Shown here in pieces: positions 7,445 through 15,736 of a stretch of DNA of 64,000 nt (its first letter is position 1; every line of letters begins with the position of its first letter). Made by a program: the position numbers and the translations under genes. The notes under the pieces are model-generated. The model saw only the letters and a list, made by a program, of their open reading frames with translations, was not told the DNA's origin and ran no database searches. This stretch comes from Vulcanococcus sp. GTDB taxonomy: Bacteria; Cyanobacteriota; Cyanobacteriia; PCC-6307; Cyanobiaceae. The stretch spans positions 62,001 to 126,000 of the forward strand of contig JAHUZV010000024.1 in assembly GCA_019264575.1 (NCBI GenBank), written 5' to 3'.

Positions 7445-9016
7445 TCAGGCCGGCAACGCCCAGGGGTTGAGCCCCAGATCCGCCCCGATGCGATGGGCGC
7501 AGGCGAAGCCGCTGAAAGCCACAGCGTTCAGGCCCTGCCCTGGGAAGCAGGAATCGCCCACGCAGTAGAGGTTTTGCAGTCCGGTGCGGTTGAAGGGCAT
7601 CGGCAGGAGCCCCGGAAGCCGCAGGGCTGGGATGGGCCCGTAGCTGCCGCCCATGCGGCCGAGGAAGCGCCGGTGGGTGCGGGGCGTGCCGATTTCCTGG
7701 TGGCGAATCGCGCTGCCGAGCCCGGGCAGGATTGCCTCCAGTCGCTGCACCAGCCGGGCGGCATCGGCGGCTTTTTTGGCCTTGTAGTCCGATGGGCTGA
7801 GCTGATTCCAGACCTTGATGTCGCTGGGGGTGAAGGTGTGCACGATGTGCCGGCCTTCCGGTGCCAGGGAGGGATCGAGCAGCGTGGGGATCGACACGAA
7901 GATCACTCCCTGTTCGCCTTCCATCTCGGCCCAGTCTTCGAGCACGAGGTGGTGGCAGTGGAAGCCTTCGGGGATTAACCCTGCATCCACACCCAGGTGT
8001 AATGAGAGGAACGAAGGCGAGGGTTTGTAGCGCCGGCGCCAGGTGCTCTCGGCTTTGGGGGTGTGCGCGGCATCCACGAGCGCGGCGGATCTGGGGCGCT
8101 GTACGTCGGCGCTTTCCCGCTCGGTTTCAAACGTGTCCCATCGGGTGGCGTTGCTCACCACGCGGCGGGCGCGAATCTCTTCGCCATCGGCAAGCCGCAC
8201 GCCCACGGCTTGGCCGTTCTCGATCAGCACCTTGGTGACACGGGCCTTGTAGCGGATCGCGCCGCCATGGCTCTCCAATCCGGCCACCAGCTTCTCGGCG
8301 ATCACCCCAACGCCTCCCTTGGGGTAGTTGATGCCGCCGGCATGGCGATCGGAGAACACCATGCCCGCATTGATCATCGGGGTGAGGTCCGCTGGCATCA
8401 CGCTCCAGCAGAAGCACTCCATATCGATCAGCTTCAGCAGCTGTTCATCCTTGATGTGCTGGCGGGCCACAGTGCCCACGTTGAACGGCAGCCACCGCGC
8501 CAGCCCCAGGCAGGCCAGGGGCGCGCGGAAGAACACCTTGGCCAGATAGGCCGGATCCTCGAGCGAGAGCAGCGGCATTGCATCGAGGCAGTTGAACACC
8601 TGCCAGCAGGTGTCGTAGAAGGCCCGGATCCCCTTGGCCTCGTGGGGGAACAGCGCCGAGAGCCGCGCGATGAAGGCTTCGTAGTCGCGGTCTACGGCCA
8701 CGTTCAGCCCGCCGGGTAGGTGGTATTCGAGCTGGGCCGGGTCGGGCACCGTGTCGCAGTGTTGCCCGACATCGGCCAGGGCGCGGGTGAGCAGGTTGGT
8801 GTGCCCCTTTTCCCCGAAGCCGAAGATCATCGAGGCGCCCACATCAAAGGTGTATCCCTCGCGCCGGAAGCTTCCTCCCGAGCCTCCCGGGATCAAGTAG
8901 CGCTCCAACACCAGCGTTTTGGCCCCCTTGGCGGCCAGCTGCGAGGCAGTGACCAGGCCGCCGATGCCCGAGCCGATCACGATCACATCCCAGGTGGGGG
9001 AAGGGGTTGTGGTCAC
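7445..9016 (-). CDS. crtH: Prolycopene (carotene) isomerase CrtH
   Basis: A 523-aa FAD-dependent oxidoreductase. The N-terminal dinucleotide motif is DVIVIGSGIGGLVTA, followed by LERYLIPGGSGGSF and YTFDVGASMIFGFG. The C-terminal FAD block is LYCVGDSCFPGQGLNAVAFSG. This combination and length fit CrtH/CrtISO rather than a phytoene desaturase. CrtH isomerises tetra-cis-lycopene to all-trans-lycopene in carotenoid synthesis at thylakoid or plasma membranes. trmFO lies upstream in the same orientation, separated by about 50 bp; this neighbourhood is familiar from other picocyanobacteria. The GTGACC-rich start region supports ATG at 9014-9016. Confidence 0.92.
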   Translation of the reverse strand: MTTTPSPTWDVIVIGSGIGGLVTASQLAAKGAKTLVLERYLIPGGSGGSFRREGYTFDVGASMIFGFGEKGHTNLLTRALADVGQHCDTVPDPAQLEYHLPGGLNVAVDRDYEAFIARLSALFPHEAKGIRAFYDTCWQVFNCLDAMPLLSLEDPAYLAKVFFRAPLACLGLARWLPFNVGTVARQHIKDEQLLKLIDMECFCWSVMPADLTPMINAGMVFSDRHAGGINYPKGGVGVIAEKLVAGLESHGGAIRYKARVTKVLIENGQAVGVRLADGEEIRARRVVSNATRWDTFETERESADVQRPRSAALVDAAHTPKAESTWRRRYKPSPSFLSLHLGVDAGLIPEGFHCHHLVLEDWAEMEGEQGVIFVSIPTLLDPSLAPEGRHIVHTFTPSDIKVWNQLSPSDYKAKKAADAARLVQRLEAILPGLGSAIRHQEIGTPRTHRRFLGRMGGSYGPIPALRLPGLLPMPFNRTGLQNLYCVGDSCFPGQGLNAVAFSGFACAHRIGADLGLNPWALPA

Positions 9017-9064
9017 CGGGGAGCGCTGGCGGGTTGGGGCGACCCTAGGAGCCGGTGGTGGTGA

Positions 9065-10432
9065 TCAGGCTGCGGCCGCCAGCGCTGTGTAGAAGGGCGC
9101 CAGATCCTCTAGGGCCCGATCGCGGTAGGCCCCATAGCGCCGCCGTTTCTCGCGAATGCGCTCAGGCAGTTCCGGCAGCAGTCCGAAGTTGGGCGGCATC
9201 GGCTGGAACTTTTCGCTGGGAGCTTCGGCGATGAAGTGGGTGAGGGCGCCGATCATTGAGGTGGCGGGCAGTTGCAGCGGCTCCTGCCCTCGGGCCAGGC
9301 GGGCGGCGTTGGTGCCGGCCAGCCAGCCGCCAGCCACGGCGGCCGCATAGCCCTCGGTGCCGGTGATCTGGCCGGCGGCTAGCAGCGTGGGGCGCTGGCG
9401 GAACTGCAGGGTGGGATCGAGCAGCTGCGGGGCCTCCAGAAAGGTGTTGCGGTGCATCACGCCGAAGCGCACGAACTCGGCGTTTTCCAGGCCCGGGATC
9501 ATGCGCAGCACCCGCTTCTGCTCGCCCCATTTGAGGTTGGTCTGGAAGCCAACCAGGTTCCAAAGGCGCCCGTCCTTGTCTTCCTGGCGCAGTTGCACCA
9601 CGGCATAGGCGCGGTTGGCGCGGCGCACATCGCGGTCGTTCACATCGCCCCAGCGCGGATCCCAGAGGCCGATCGGCTTGAGCGGGCCGTAGCGCATCGT
9701 GTCTTCGCCGCGGCGGGCGAGCTCTTCGATCGGCAGGCAGCCCTCGAAGAAGGTGGCGTTCTCTTTCTCGAAGTCTTTGAGTTCGGCCTGCTCCGCCTCC
9801 AGCAGCGCCTCGCGGAAGGCCAGGAACTGCTCCTTATTCATGGGGCAGTTGATGTAGTCGGCGTCGCCTTTGTCGTAGCGGGAGGCGCGGAAGGCCACCG
9901 AGAGGTCGATGCTCTCGCCCTCCACGATCGGGCTGGCGGCATCAAAGAAGTGGCAGTCGGCCCGGCCGGTGAAAGCGCGTAGCTGCTCCGCCAACGGTTC
10001 GCTGGTGAGCGGGCCGGTGGCGAGCACGGCGATCTCACCGGGGCCAGGCAGTTCGGTGTGTTCGCGGCGTTCCACCGTCACGAGTGGGTGCTGTTCAAGG
10101 GCTTCGGTGAGGGCGGCGCTGTAGCGGCCGCGGTCGACTGCGAGAGCGCCACCAGCGGGTACGGCGTGGTGGTCGGCGGTGCCGATCACCAGGGAACCCA
10201 GCCGGCGTAGTTCTTCCTGCAGGAGGCCGGCGGCGCGGTCGCTGCTGAGCGCCCCGAAGCTGTTGCTGCACACCAGCTCGGCGAATTCGCTGCTGTGGTG
10301 AGCCGGTGAACGCCGAACCGGGCGCATCTCTACCAGCCGCACCGGCACCCCGGCGCTGGCGATCTGCCAGGCAGCCTCGGTGCCGGCCAGGCCAGCGCCG
10401 ATCACCAACACCTCTGCGCTGTTTGTCTGCAC
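9065..10432 (-). CDS. trmFO: tRNA m5U54 methyltransferase TrmFO (FAD/folate-dependent)
   Basis: A 455-aa protein with the GidA-like FAD motif [18 protein letters not shown], then VEMRP and [15 protein letters not shown], both diagnostic for TrmFO, and later [17 protein letters not shown] and [10 protein letters not shown]. It methylates U54 of tRNA using methylene-tetrahydrofolate. I place the start at GTG 10430-10432, which gives [13 protein letters not shown] as N-terminus and the normal family length. An upstream ATG at 10537 would add 35 Pro/Arg-rich residues overlapping the divergent gene that starts at 10536, and is unlikely. Cytosolic; the neighbour is crtH. Confidence 0.93.
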   Translation of the reverse strand: MQTNSAEVLVIGAGLAGTEAAWQIASAGVPVRLVEMRPVRRSPAHHSSEFAELVCSNSFGALSSDRAAGLLQEELRRLGSLVIGTADHHAVPAGGALAVDRGRYSAALTEALEQHPLVTVERREHTELPGPGEIAVLATGPLTSEPLAEQLRAFTGRADCHFFDAASPIVEGESIDLSVAFRASRYDKGDADYINCPMNKEQFLAFREALLEAEQAELKDFEKENATFFEGCLPIEELARRGEDTMRYGPLKPIGLWDPRWGDVNDRDVRRANRAYAVVQLRQEDKDGRLWNLVGFQTNLKWGEQKRVLRMIPGLENAEFVRFGVMHRNTFLEAPQLLDPTLQFRQRPTLLAAGQITGTEGYAAAVAGGWLAGTNAARLARGQEPLQLPATSMIGALTHFIAEAPSEKFQPMPPNFGLLPELPERIREKRRRYGAYRDRALEDLAPFYTALAAAA

Positions 10433-10535
10433 CGCTGCGCCGCACCGTGGCTTCACCCTACGGGGCAACTGCGGCAGCAGTTGACGCTCCGCTTGGGCGT
10501 GATCAGGTTGCGGGGGAAGGATCTGCATCCCTCGC

Positions 10536-11039
10536 ATGAAGCGATCTGCGGTGCTGCTGCTGGGCTCAGCCTTTGGGCTGGCATTAGCCGCCTCTCCCCC
10601 GCTGCGGGCGAAAACCGAGCTGATTTACAGCCTCGACACCACCTGCACCATCGGCCAAGGCAAACCTCAGCCCTGCCAGGTGGAGGCGCTGGAGGTGGGG
10701 GATGCCACCGAATACCGCCACCGCCTGGGCGCCCGCACGATCAGCTACCGCATCCTCGAAGACCCCTACGTGCGGATCGAGGGGCGCAGGGCCAGCGGTG
10801 ATCCTTGGCGCAGTGTGCGCAACGCCTGGATCAACTTCGGCACCAACGAGCTCTGCTTCAACGACCGCGCTTTTTGCGTGGTGAATCCCACCTTTTTGGC
10901 GGATGTGAAGGCGGACGCTGAGGGGCCGGCTTTTGAAGAACGCCAAACGGTGGGCTTGGCCTTTGGCCCGAGCGGCCGGGTGGATATCGCCTGTTTTGAC
11001 GACGGCTGCCGTCGCTTGCTGGAGGCCATCGGACGATGA
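10536..11039 (+). CDS. Secreted conserved hypothetical protein
   Basis: A 167-aa protein with a strong signal peptide ([19 protein letters not shown], cleavage near LRA-KTE). The mature part is a beta-rich small domain with [38 protein letters not shown] and ACFDDGC, so it has six Cys that may form disulfides in the periplasm. Its stop overlaps the ATG of the next gene (ATGA at 11036-11039), so the two are coupled. It is divergent from trmFO. I do not recognise a named family; the cysteine spacing suggests an oxidised extracytoplasmic domain. Confidence 0.78.
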   Translation: MKRSAVLLLGSAFGLALAASPPLRAKTELIYSLDTTCTIGQGKPQPCQVEALEVGDATEYRHRLGARTISYRILEDPYVRIEGRRASGDPWRSVRNAWINFGTNELCFNDRAFCVVNPTFLADVKADAEGPAFEERQTVGLAFGPSGRVDIACFDDGCRRLLEAIGR

Positions 11040-11803
11040 AGACACTGCTTCGCATCAGTGCGGCCCTGTGTGTGGGTCTGAGCGTTGCTGGTTTGTTGTT
11101 GCCCCTGCAGGCGGCCACCCAGCTTCAAGAGGGGGTTCAGATTGCCCGCGGTGGCGGGAAAGGCGGCGGCGGCAAGGGCGGCGGAGCCCGATTGGGCGGA
11201 GGTGGCCACGCCCGTGGCAGTGGCGCCCGCACTGGTTTTGCCTCCTTCAGCGGAGGCAGTGGCCGTAGTGCCTCGCGCGATAACCGCGTTGAGATCCGCC
11301 AGGACAACCGCACCTCCCGCACCGACCTTCGCCAGGGAAACCGGAGCGATCGGGTGAACGACCGCAACCAAACCCGCCGCAAAGCGATCAACACCTGGGA
11401 TCGCAATCGCCCCAACTGGGTGAACAACAATTGGTCCAACAACCGCCCCTGGCGTTACGGCTGGTATGGCGGCAACAGCTGGAACAACTGGGGCTGGTAC
11501 CCGGCACGGGCTGCAGCCTGGGGCCTGGGCAGCCTGGCCACCTTCGCGGTGATCGACAGCCTGGTGGACAGCGCCGTGAGCAACCAGACCAATTACATCG
11601 TGGTGCCCAATTCGGACTACTCCCTGTACTACAGCTCGGTGGTAGCCAACGGAGAGCAGGTGAGTTTTCAGGCGGATGACGGCTCCAGCAGCGTGAACTT
11701 CAACGCCGATTGCCGCTCAGGCACCCTCAATGGCGTGCCGCCGCAAAACGCAGATGAGGCGCAGTTGCTCAACGCGGCCTGTCAGGTGGCCTTCGGGCAG
11801 TGA
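11036..11803 (+). CDS. Secreted low-complexity Gly/Asn/Arg-rich protein
   Basis: A 255-aa protein beginning with a signal peptide ([22 protein letters not shown]...). Next come a Gly/Lys/Ser tract (GGGKGGGGKGGG), an Arg/Asn/Asp-rich repeat region (DNRVEIRQDNRTSRTDLRQ and similar) and a Trp/Asn/Tyr-rich stretch (WVNNNWSNNRPWRYGWYGG). A hydrophobic helix (AAWGLGSLATFAVIDSLVDSA) and a beta-rich C-terminal domain follow. It resembles cyanobacterial exported proteins thought to sit in the cell envelope. It is coupled by a 4-bp overlap to the preceding secreted protein. No catalytic motif is seen; an envelope structural role is an inference. Confidence 0.75.
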   Translation: MKTLLRISAALCVGLSVAGLLLPLQAATQLQEGVQIARGGGKGGGGKGGGARLGGGGHARGSGARTGFASFSGGSGRSASRDNRVEIRQDNRTSRTDLRQGNRSDRVNDRNQTRRKAINTWDRNRPNWVNNNWSNNRPWRYGWYGGNSWNNWGWYPARAAAWGLGSLATFAVIDSLVDSAVSNQTNYIVVPNSDYSLYYSSVVANGEQVSFQADDGSSSVNFNADCRSGTLNGVPPQNADEAQLLNAACQVAFGQ

Positions 11804-11836
11804 GCCACTCCGGGGCCTGCCGCTCATGCCATGAAA

Positions 11837-11859
11837 AAGCCCCCGGCTGGCGGGGGCTT
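11837..11859 (-). terminator. Rho-independent terminator for psbY
   Basis: An 8-bp perfect stem (AAGCCCCC / GGGGGCTT) with a 7-nt loop. Read on the minus strand it is followed by a run of five T, so it terminates transcripts coming from psbY. On the plus strand there is no T run, although it may slow transcription past the 11036 gene. Confidence 0.8.
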
Positions 11860-11906
11860 CGGTTGAAAAGCTTGGCGCTCGATTCAGGACGGGGCCCTGA
11901 TCTCAA

Positions 11907-12029
11907 TTAGCCGTTGGCGCGCTTCAGCATCATCTGCAGCTGACCAACCGCGGCGCGGCCAATGTTGAACACAGCCCAGCCAGCGGCCAGCGCGATCGGG
12001 GTCACAACGAGCAGAAGCCGGGCGTCCAT
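11907..12029 (-). CDS. psbY: Photosystem II protein PsbY
   Basis: A 40-aa single-TM protein: MDARLLLVVTPIALAAGWAV then FNIGRAAVGQLQMMLKRANG. The pattern MD-R-VVV--PI--A--WA-FNI--AA--Q-Q matches PsbY, a low-molecular-mass subunit at the edge of photosystem II near cytochrome b559. The thylakoid membrane helix is about residues 4-22, with the conserved FNIGRAA just after it. ATG is at 12027-12029 and the TAA at 11907-11909. A terminator hairpin lies 48 bp downstream. The next upstream gene, also on the minus strand, starts about 100 bp further, so psbY probably has its own promoter. Confidence 0.9.
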   Translation of the reverse strand: MDARLLLVVTPIALAAGWAVFNIGRAAVGQLQMMLKRANG

Positions 12030-12134
12030 GGCTTGGCGTTACAGAGGTGCTTGATCTGATCTTACGGACCATCCCCAGGCACCCGAGCCCGCTCCGGGGC
12101 AGTTGACTGAATTCGCAGCAATTGGGCCTGCCCT

Positions 12135-12662
12135 TCAGCCCTCCAGCCGGAAGCCGGGATCGCTGGAGCGGCCGGCGTGAGCCATCGCCAGTTGGCGGTA
12201 GCGGCGGGCGTGGTCGCGTTGCTCGGCCGCCTGCTCCTCGCTCAGTTCCCGCTTCATCTGGGCTGGTGCACCCATCACCAGCGCCCGAGGTGGAACGTTT
12301 TTGGTGACCACCGATCCAGCCGCCACCAGCGCACCGGCTCCCACGGTGACGCCATTGAGAACGATGGCGCCGATGCCGATCAAGCAGCCGTCTTCCAGGG
12401 TGGCGCCATGCACCACGGCGCGGTGGCCGATGGTCACGTCGGCACCGATGGTGACGGGTTGGCCTGGGTCGCCGTGCAGCACGGCTCCGTCTTGCACGTT
12501 GCTGCCTTCACCGATGCAGATGGAGCAGACATCGCCGCGGGCCACGGCCGTGGGCCAGAGGCTGGCTCCGGCCGCCAGCCTCACATCGCCGATCAGCACG
12601 GCTGAGTCGGCCACCCAGGCGTCGGGATGGACCGTGGGCTGAGGCCAGGGCTTATCGGTCAT
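12135..12662 (-). CDS. Gamma-class carbonic anhydrase family protein (left-handed beta helix)
   Basis: A 175-aa hexapeptide-repeat protein. The beta-helix repeats run from about residue 10 to 130 (for example VLIGDVRLAAGASLWPTAVARGD, and IGADVTIGHRAVVHGATLEDGCLIGIGA). The three His usually ligating zinc are all present: AVLHGD, TIGH and VVHG. A C-terminal helix (EEQAAEQRDHARRYRQLA) closes the trimer. Family members include true carbonic anhydrases and PaaY/YrdA-like proteins with other or no activity, so enzymatic function cannot be decided. Cytosolic; upstream neighbour of psbY on the same strand. Confidence 0.85.
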   Translation of the reverse strand: MTDKPWPQPTVHPDAWVADSAVLIGDVRLAAGASLWPTAVARGDVCSICIGEGSNVQDGAVLHGDPGQPVTIGADVTIGHRAVVHGATLEDGCLIGIGAIVLNGVTVGAGALVAAGSVVTKNVPPRALVMGAPAQMKRELSEEQAAEQRDHARRYRQLAMAHAGRSSDPGFRLEG

Positions 12663-12788
12663 GGCAAGCAGGTGGCCAGCGGCACGGAAACGCCATTCTC
12701 GGCGCGGTTGGAGGCTGGCCCCTCCGGGTGATAAGTTCAGTTGGTGCCCGCGAGGGCCACCACCGAACCTGGTTATCCAGCTCCGGGC

Positions 12789-12860
12789 GGGTCGTTAGCT
12801 CAGCGGTAGAGCACTCGGCTTTTAACCGATTGGTCCTGAGTTCGAATCTCAGACGACCCA
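12789..12860 (+). tRNA. tRNA-Lys (anticodon UUU)
   Basis: A 72-nt cloverleaf. The acceptor GGGTCGT pairs with ACGACCC, the discriminator is A, and the D arm is AGCTCAGCGGTAGAGC. The anticodon arm is CTCGG-CTTTTAA-CCGAT with UUU at the apex, and the T arm contains TTCGAAT. CCA is not encoded. A tyrosine integrase gene begins about 230 bp downstream, so this tRNA is the probable attachment site of the island. Confidence 0.97.
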
Positions 12861-12987
12861 TTTTTTGAGATCGTTTGGACTGCAAGGGTTTGACCCTGCG
12901 GCGCAAGGGATTTCAGGGCTTCTGAAGGCACTCCACTCCGGGCGAAATGAGTCCGGGGAGATTCGCCGAAAACCGTAGTTGTGTCAT

Positions 12988-13011
12988 TTCCTTGGGACTT
13001 GTCCCAAGGAA
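12988..13011. repeat. Perfect 10-bp inverted repeat between tRNA-Lys and integrase
   Basis: Arms TTCCTTGGGA and TCCCAAGGAA with a 4-nt spacer CTTG. There is no T run on either side, so it is not a classic terminator. Its position between the tRNA and the integrase start suggests an operator of the integrase gene or an arm-type recombinase site; this is inference. Confidence 0.7.
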
Positions 13012-13093
13012 TCCACTGCGTCTCGCTTGATGAGACTCGGTGGGGTTCTGGGGCCTGATCAGTGGGAACACTCACGACAGAGATGCGTTTCCC

Positions 13094-14461
13094 ATGGCCA
13101 CCATTCAGAGCCCCATGCAGCGCTGCAATGCGGTGCTGCGCGCCTTCGGCGCCCGCTACCGGCTGAGAGAGCACCGGCGAAGCCCCTGGATCACGGTGTA
13201 CCAGCTGGGCAAGGGCGGCACGACCCGCGAGCACACGGTGAAGGGCTATGCCGCAGCAGACCCTGAGGCGATCGAGAGCTTGCAGGACTTGTTGATCGAG
13301 GCCACCCGCAGCGGGAAGCCCGCCGTGTTGCCAGACGGCCAGGAAGACCTCGCGAGCACCGACTCCAGCGCCCCGACCTGGCCTGAAATCTGCGCCGCGG
13401 TAGTGGCGTTCCAACGGGGCCAGGGGGTGAACATGAACCTGGTGGGCCCGTTCAAGGGCAAGGGCTACTTCTGCCTGCTGCCGGCCGACCGCCCGGCCAC
13501 GGAGGCGGACGTGCGGCGGTTTGCGCTGCACAGCAGCGAGAGCCTCAAAGCACGGCTGGAGGACCCGACGGCACCGCTGATCCCGATGGCCACGCACCGC
13601 CAGGGCTTCCGCCAGAAACGGGAGGTGGTGTCGCTGCTGCGCCGGGCCGGCTACGGGGCGATTGCACCTGAGAGCTTGAGCGAGGAGCTCAAAGGGATGG
13701 TGAACCGCAAGAAGGGAGCTCTGGTGGCCGCTGGTGAATCCAGGCGCCGCATCCCGAGCACGACCGCGGTCCAGGAGTGGCTCGATCAGGTGGTGGAGGA
13801 AGACCCGCTGTGGGGCTGGGTGTTCGCGATGGTGGCCACCTATGGGCTCAGGCCCCATGAGGTGTGGCACATCGCGGAACTCCCCGATGAGCAGGGAATG
13901 GTGAGCATCGGTGTGGCCGCCCGCCACATCAAGGTGACCAAAACGGGCTTCCGGGTGGCGCTCCCGCTCCCGGCGGAGTGGGTGGAGCGCTACCAGCTGG
14001 GCGGTGCCAATGGCGAGCAACGGCTGGAAGAACTGCGCCGCCGCTACGTGCCCAAATTCGTCAACGAAGACGGCCAGCCCTTTGATCCTGACCGCGACCT
14101 GGTGAAGCGCTGCGATAACAATGAACGGCTGGGTGCGGTGTGCTGCCACAAGCTGCGCAGCTCTGATGCCAAGGCGGAGTTTGAGCTGAAAACCAAGCTC
14201 TATGCCTGGGTGGAAACAGCCCCGGCCCAGGGCAAGAAGAAAGCGCAGAAACGCAAGGAGCGCTGCGTGCCCTATGACCTGCGCCACGCCTATGCGATCC
14301 GTGCTCGGGAGACAACGACCTGGAACTACGCCGATGTGGCCGCAGTGATGGGCCACAGCCCGGAGGTGCACCGCCGCAAGTATTTAAGTGAGATCACCGG
14401 CGAGCAGACCAAGGCATCTGTGGCGCGGCGGATGCTCGGGGACCAGAGCGAAGCGGCCTGA
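13094..14461 (+). CDS. Tyrosine recombinase (island integrase)
   Basis: A 455-aa phage-type integrase. The N-terminal half carries DNA-binding segments and the C-terminal half the catalytic domain. The first catalytic Arg is in ATYGLRPHEV, the box II block is PYDLRHAYAIRARE (Tyr replaces the usual first His; the RHxxR-type core remains), then VMGHSPEVHRRKYL with the third His and the nucleophilic Tyr. A Lys/Arg-rich insert (QGKKKAQKRKERC) precedes box II. The start ATG 13094 (MATIQSPMQRCN) is preferred to a GTG 54 bp upstream. The adjacent tRNA-Lys points to site-specific insertion there. A bidirectional terminator follows at 14487. Confidence 0.92.
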   Translation: MATIQSPMQRCNAVLRAFGARYRLREHRRSPWITVYQLGKGGTTREHTVKGYAAADPEAIESLQDLLIEATRSGKPAVLPDGQEDLASTDSSAPTWPEICAAVVAFQRGQGVNMNLVGPFKGKGYFCLLPADRPATEADVRRFALHSSESLKARLEDPTAPLIPMATHRQGFRQKREVVSLLRRAGYGAIAPESLSEELKGMVNRKKGALVAAGESRRRIPSTTAVQEWLDQVVEEDPLWGWVFAMVATYGLRPHEVWHIAELPDEQGMVSIGVAARHIKVTKTGFRVALPLPAEWVERYQLGGANGEQRLEELRRRYVPKFVNEDGQPFDPDRDLVKRCDNNERLGAVCCHKLRSSDAKAEFELKTKLYAWVETAPAQGKKKAQKRKERCVPYDLRHAYAIRARETTTWNYADVAAVMGHSPEVHRRKYLSEITGEQTKASVARRMLGDQSEAA

Positions 14462-14486
14462 TTCAGGCTCTGCACAGACCAATCAA

Positions 14487-14511
14487 AAAGGGGGCCGTTG
14501 GCCCCCTTTCT
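14487..14511. terminator. Terminator after the integrase gene
   Basis: The stem AAAGGGGGCC / GGCCCCCTTT has a 3-nt loop (GTT) and sits 25 bp after the integrase stop. It has T-rich sequence on the plus strand and an A run upstream, giving T on the minus strand. It can serve both the integrase and the convergent HTH genes. Confidence 0.85.
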
Positions 14512-14516
14512 TGTGG

Positions 14517-14726
14517 TCATGGCTTGTGGAGGAGAGAGCGGCAGGCCGCCAGCGACCAGAGTTGATCAGAGCGGGGAGCAGATGGGTTCTTGCGCACCCA
14601 GTGGACGCCTTGTCGGAACACCTTGCGCTGCTGCCAGCGGCAGAGCTTGGAGCGGCTGATGGCGAGAGAGTGGCAGAGCTCAGTGGTGGTGAGCCAATCG
14701 CTGTTCGAGCTGTTCGTGGAGCTCAT
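14517..14726 (-). CDS. Small HTH DNA-binding protein (excisionase-like), paralog 1
   Basis: A 69-aa protein whose core, WLTTTELCHSLAISRSKLCRWQQ, is a MerR/excisionase-type helix-turn-helix (a T-x-E-L start, then S-R-x-K-L). A basic second half (KVFRQGVHWVRKNPSAPRS) and LWSLAACRSLL follow. It is a diverged copy of the protein encoded next to it at 14726-14923, from which it is separated by a one-base stop/start overlap. It lies directly downstream of the integrase on the opposite strand, where excisionases or directionality factors often sit. Role inferred from size, fold and place. Confidence 0.7.
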   Translation of the reverse strand: MSSTNSSNSDWLTTTELCHSLAISRSKLCRWQQRKVFRQGVHWVRKNPSAPRSDQLWSLAACRSLLHKP

Positions 14727-14923
14727 CAGCTGATCCTCCCGAGGGCCAGCTCACAACGCTGCTGGTGCCAGAGCAGATGGGAACGCGAGCTGACTGGGTT
14801 CTTGGCCACCAAGTGGCGCCCGTCTTTGAGCAGCCCCGAGCGGCGAATGGCGAACAGCGTGGAGCGGCTGATCGCCAGGTGCGCGCAGAGCTCGGCGGTG
14901 GTGAGCCAGAGGCTGTCGCTCAT
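14726..14923 (-). CDS. Small HTH DNA-binding protein, paralog 2
   Basis: A 65-aa protein with the same layout as its neighbour: SLWLTTAELCAHLAISRSTLF, then RRSGLLKDGRHLVAKNPVSSRSHLLW and a short helix. The shared pattern is WLTT-ELC--LAISRS-L followed by H-V-KNP---RS--LW. The start at ATG 14921-14923 (MSDSLWL) fits the paralog better than an upstream in-frame start. The stop overlaps the ATG of the downstream copy by one base, so both are made from one mRNA. Likely dimeric regulators or recombination directionality factors of the island. Confidence 0.7.
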   Translation of the reverse strand: MSDSLWLTTAELCAHLAISRSTLFAIRRSGLLKDGRHLVAKNPVSSRSHLLWHQQRCELALGRIS

Positions 14924-14993
14924 GGGCAGCGATGCAAAGAACGCTGCGGCCAGAGCCGGCAGCACCGGAGGCTACCGGCGGCGTTCAGAGGGA

Positions 14994-15308
14994 TCAGAAC
15001 TCTTCCTCCCAGAGCCCCATGCGCTCGAGCCAGGCGTCGGATTGCTCAAAGCTCCAGCCGTGATCGCTCTCGAGCACATCGGCGATGGCGAACATCAGAT
15101 CAAAGGAATGGCCGTCGTAGCCGCCGCGGGTGATGGCGGTGCGCTGGAGGGCGTTGGCGAGCTGCAGGAGTTCGAGCTCAGCGAGCCAATCGCCCTGCTC
15201 AAAGGCCGCGAGGGCGTGGTCCTGCTGGTACGGCGGGAGCTCGGTGGTTGGACAGGTCAACGCCGCGGATAGCCCTGAGGCTGCAGTGGGTCTGAGCCAG
15301 CTGACCAT
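14994..15308 (-). CDS. Island hypothetical protein
   Basis: A 104-aa acidic, Leu/Trp-rich soluble protein from ATG 15306-15308 (MVSWLRPTAAS). It contains ALAAFEQGDWLAELELLQLANALQ, then GYDGHSFDLMFAIADVLESD, and ends WLERMGLWEEEF. An upstream in-frame start would add a hydrophobic leader, MLAFFRFCLPFLPSLLP. That could instead be a signal segment, so the start is unsure. It lies about 70 bp upstream of the HTH pair on the same strand and may share their transcript. I do not recognise the family; island context suggests a phage-like accessory gene. Confidence 0.5.
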   Translation of the reverse strand: MVSWLRPTAASGLSAALTCPTTELPPYQQDHALAAFEQGDWLAELELLQLANALQRTAITRGGYDGHSFDLMFAIADVLESDHGWSFEQSDAWLERMGLWEEEF

Positions 15309-15438
15309 CGGCAGCAGGGATGGCAAAAAGGGAAGACAGAAACGGAAGAAGGCGAGCAAAAGGAATCGCGTGAGGCCCTGAAGGGTTCCGACATCGGCCC
15401 ATCGTTGCTAGTACTGGTGTACGCATGGAGGGTTGGTG

Positions 15439-15726
15439 ATGGCGCTGTCTCGAGCCAGGGCAAACCGCTCAGGGATTCCAGTGACCCAGGGCGATTGCGA
15501 GGCCTGGCCCTATCTCGATCAGGGCGTTCTACGCCCCAGCCGTAGCCGCAAGGTCTGCATGACCTGCCACTGGTTCAGGCATCACGCCGGGCCTGAATGC
15601 ATCCCCGTGCTCACCTGCCAGCTACACCAGGGCTTGATTGGCCAGGGCGAGCACCTGATTCGCCGCTGCCAGGGCTGGACCGATGACATGGCCCGCCAGC
15701 GGGGCTGGGCACCGGAGGTGAGTTGA
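15439..15726 (+). CDS. Small Cys-rich protein, hypothetical
   Basis: A 95-aa protein with six Cys: DCEAWPYLDQG, KVCMTCHWFRHH (C-x2-C), PECIPVLTCQLHQG and RRCQGW. The spacing and nearby His residues suggest a zinc-ribbon-like fold. The GGAGG at 15427-15431 is well placed for ATG 15439. The sequence seems familiar as a repeated family in marine Synechococcus, but I cannot name it. It is followed after 10 bp by the DUF1651 gene, with which it probably forms an operon. Function unknown; a metal-binding or nucleic-acid role is inferred from the Cys pattern only. Confidence 0.6.
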   Translation: MALSRARANRSGIPVTQGDCEAWPYLDQGVLRPSRSRKVCMTCHWFRHHAGPECIPVLTCQLHQGLIGQGEHLIRRCQGWTDDMARQRGWAPEVS

Positions 15727-15736
15727 GGCTGAGGCG

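Noticed and set aside
12800..14371. 523-codon minus-strand frame over tRNA-Lys and integrase
   Set aside because: It runs through the tRNA and antisense to a well-supported integrase; no recognisable domain.
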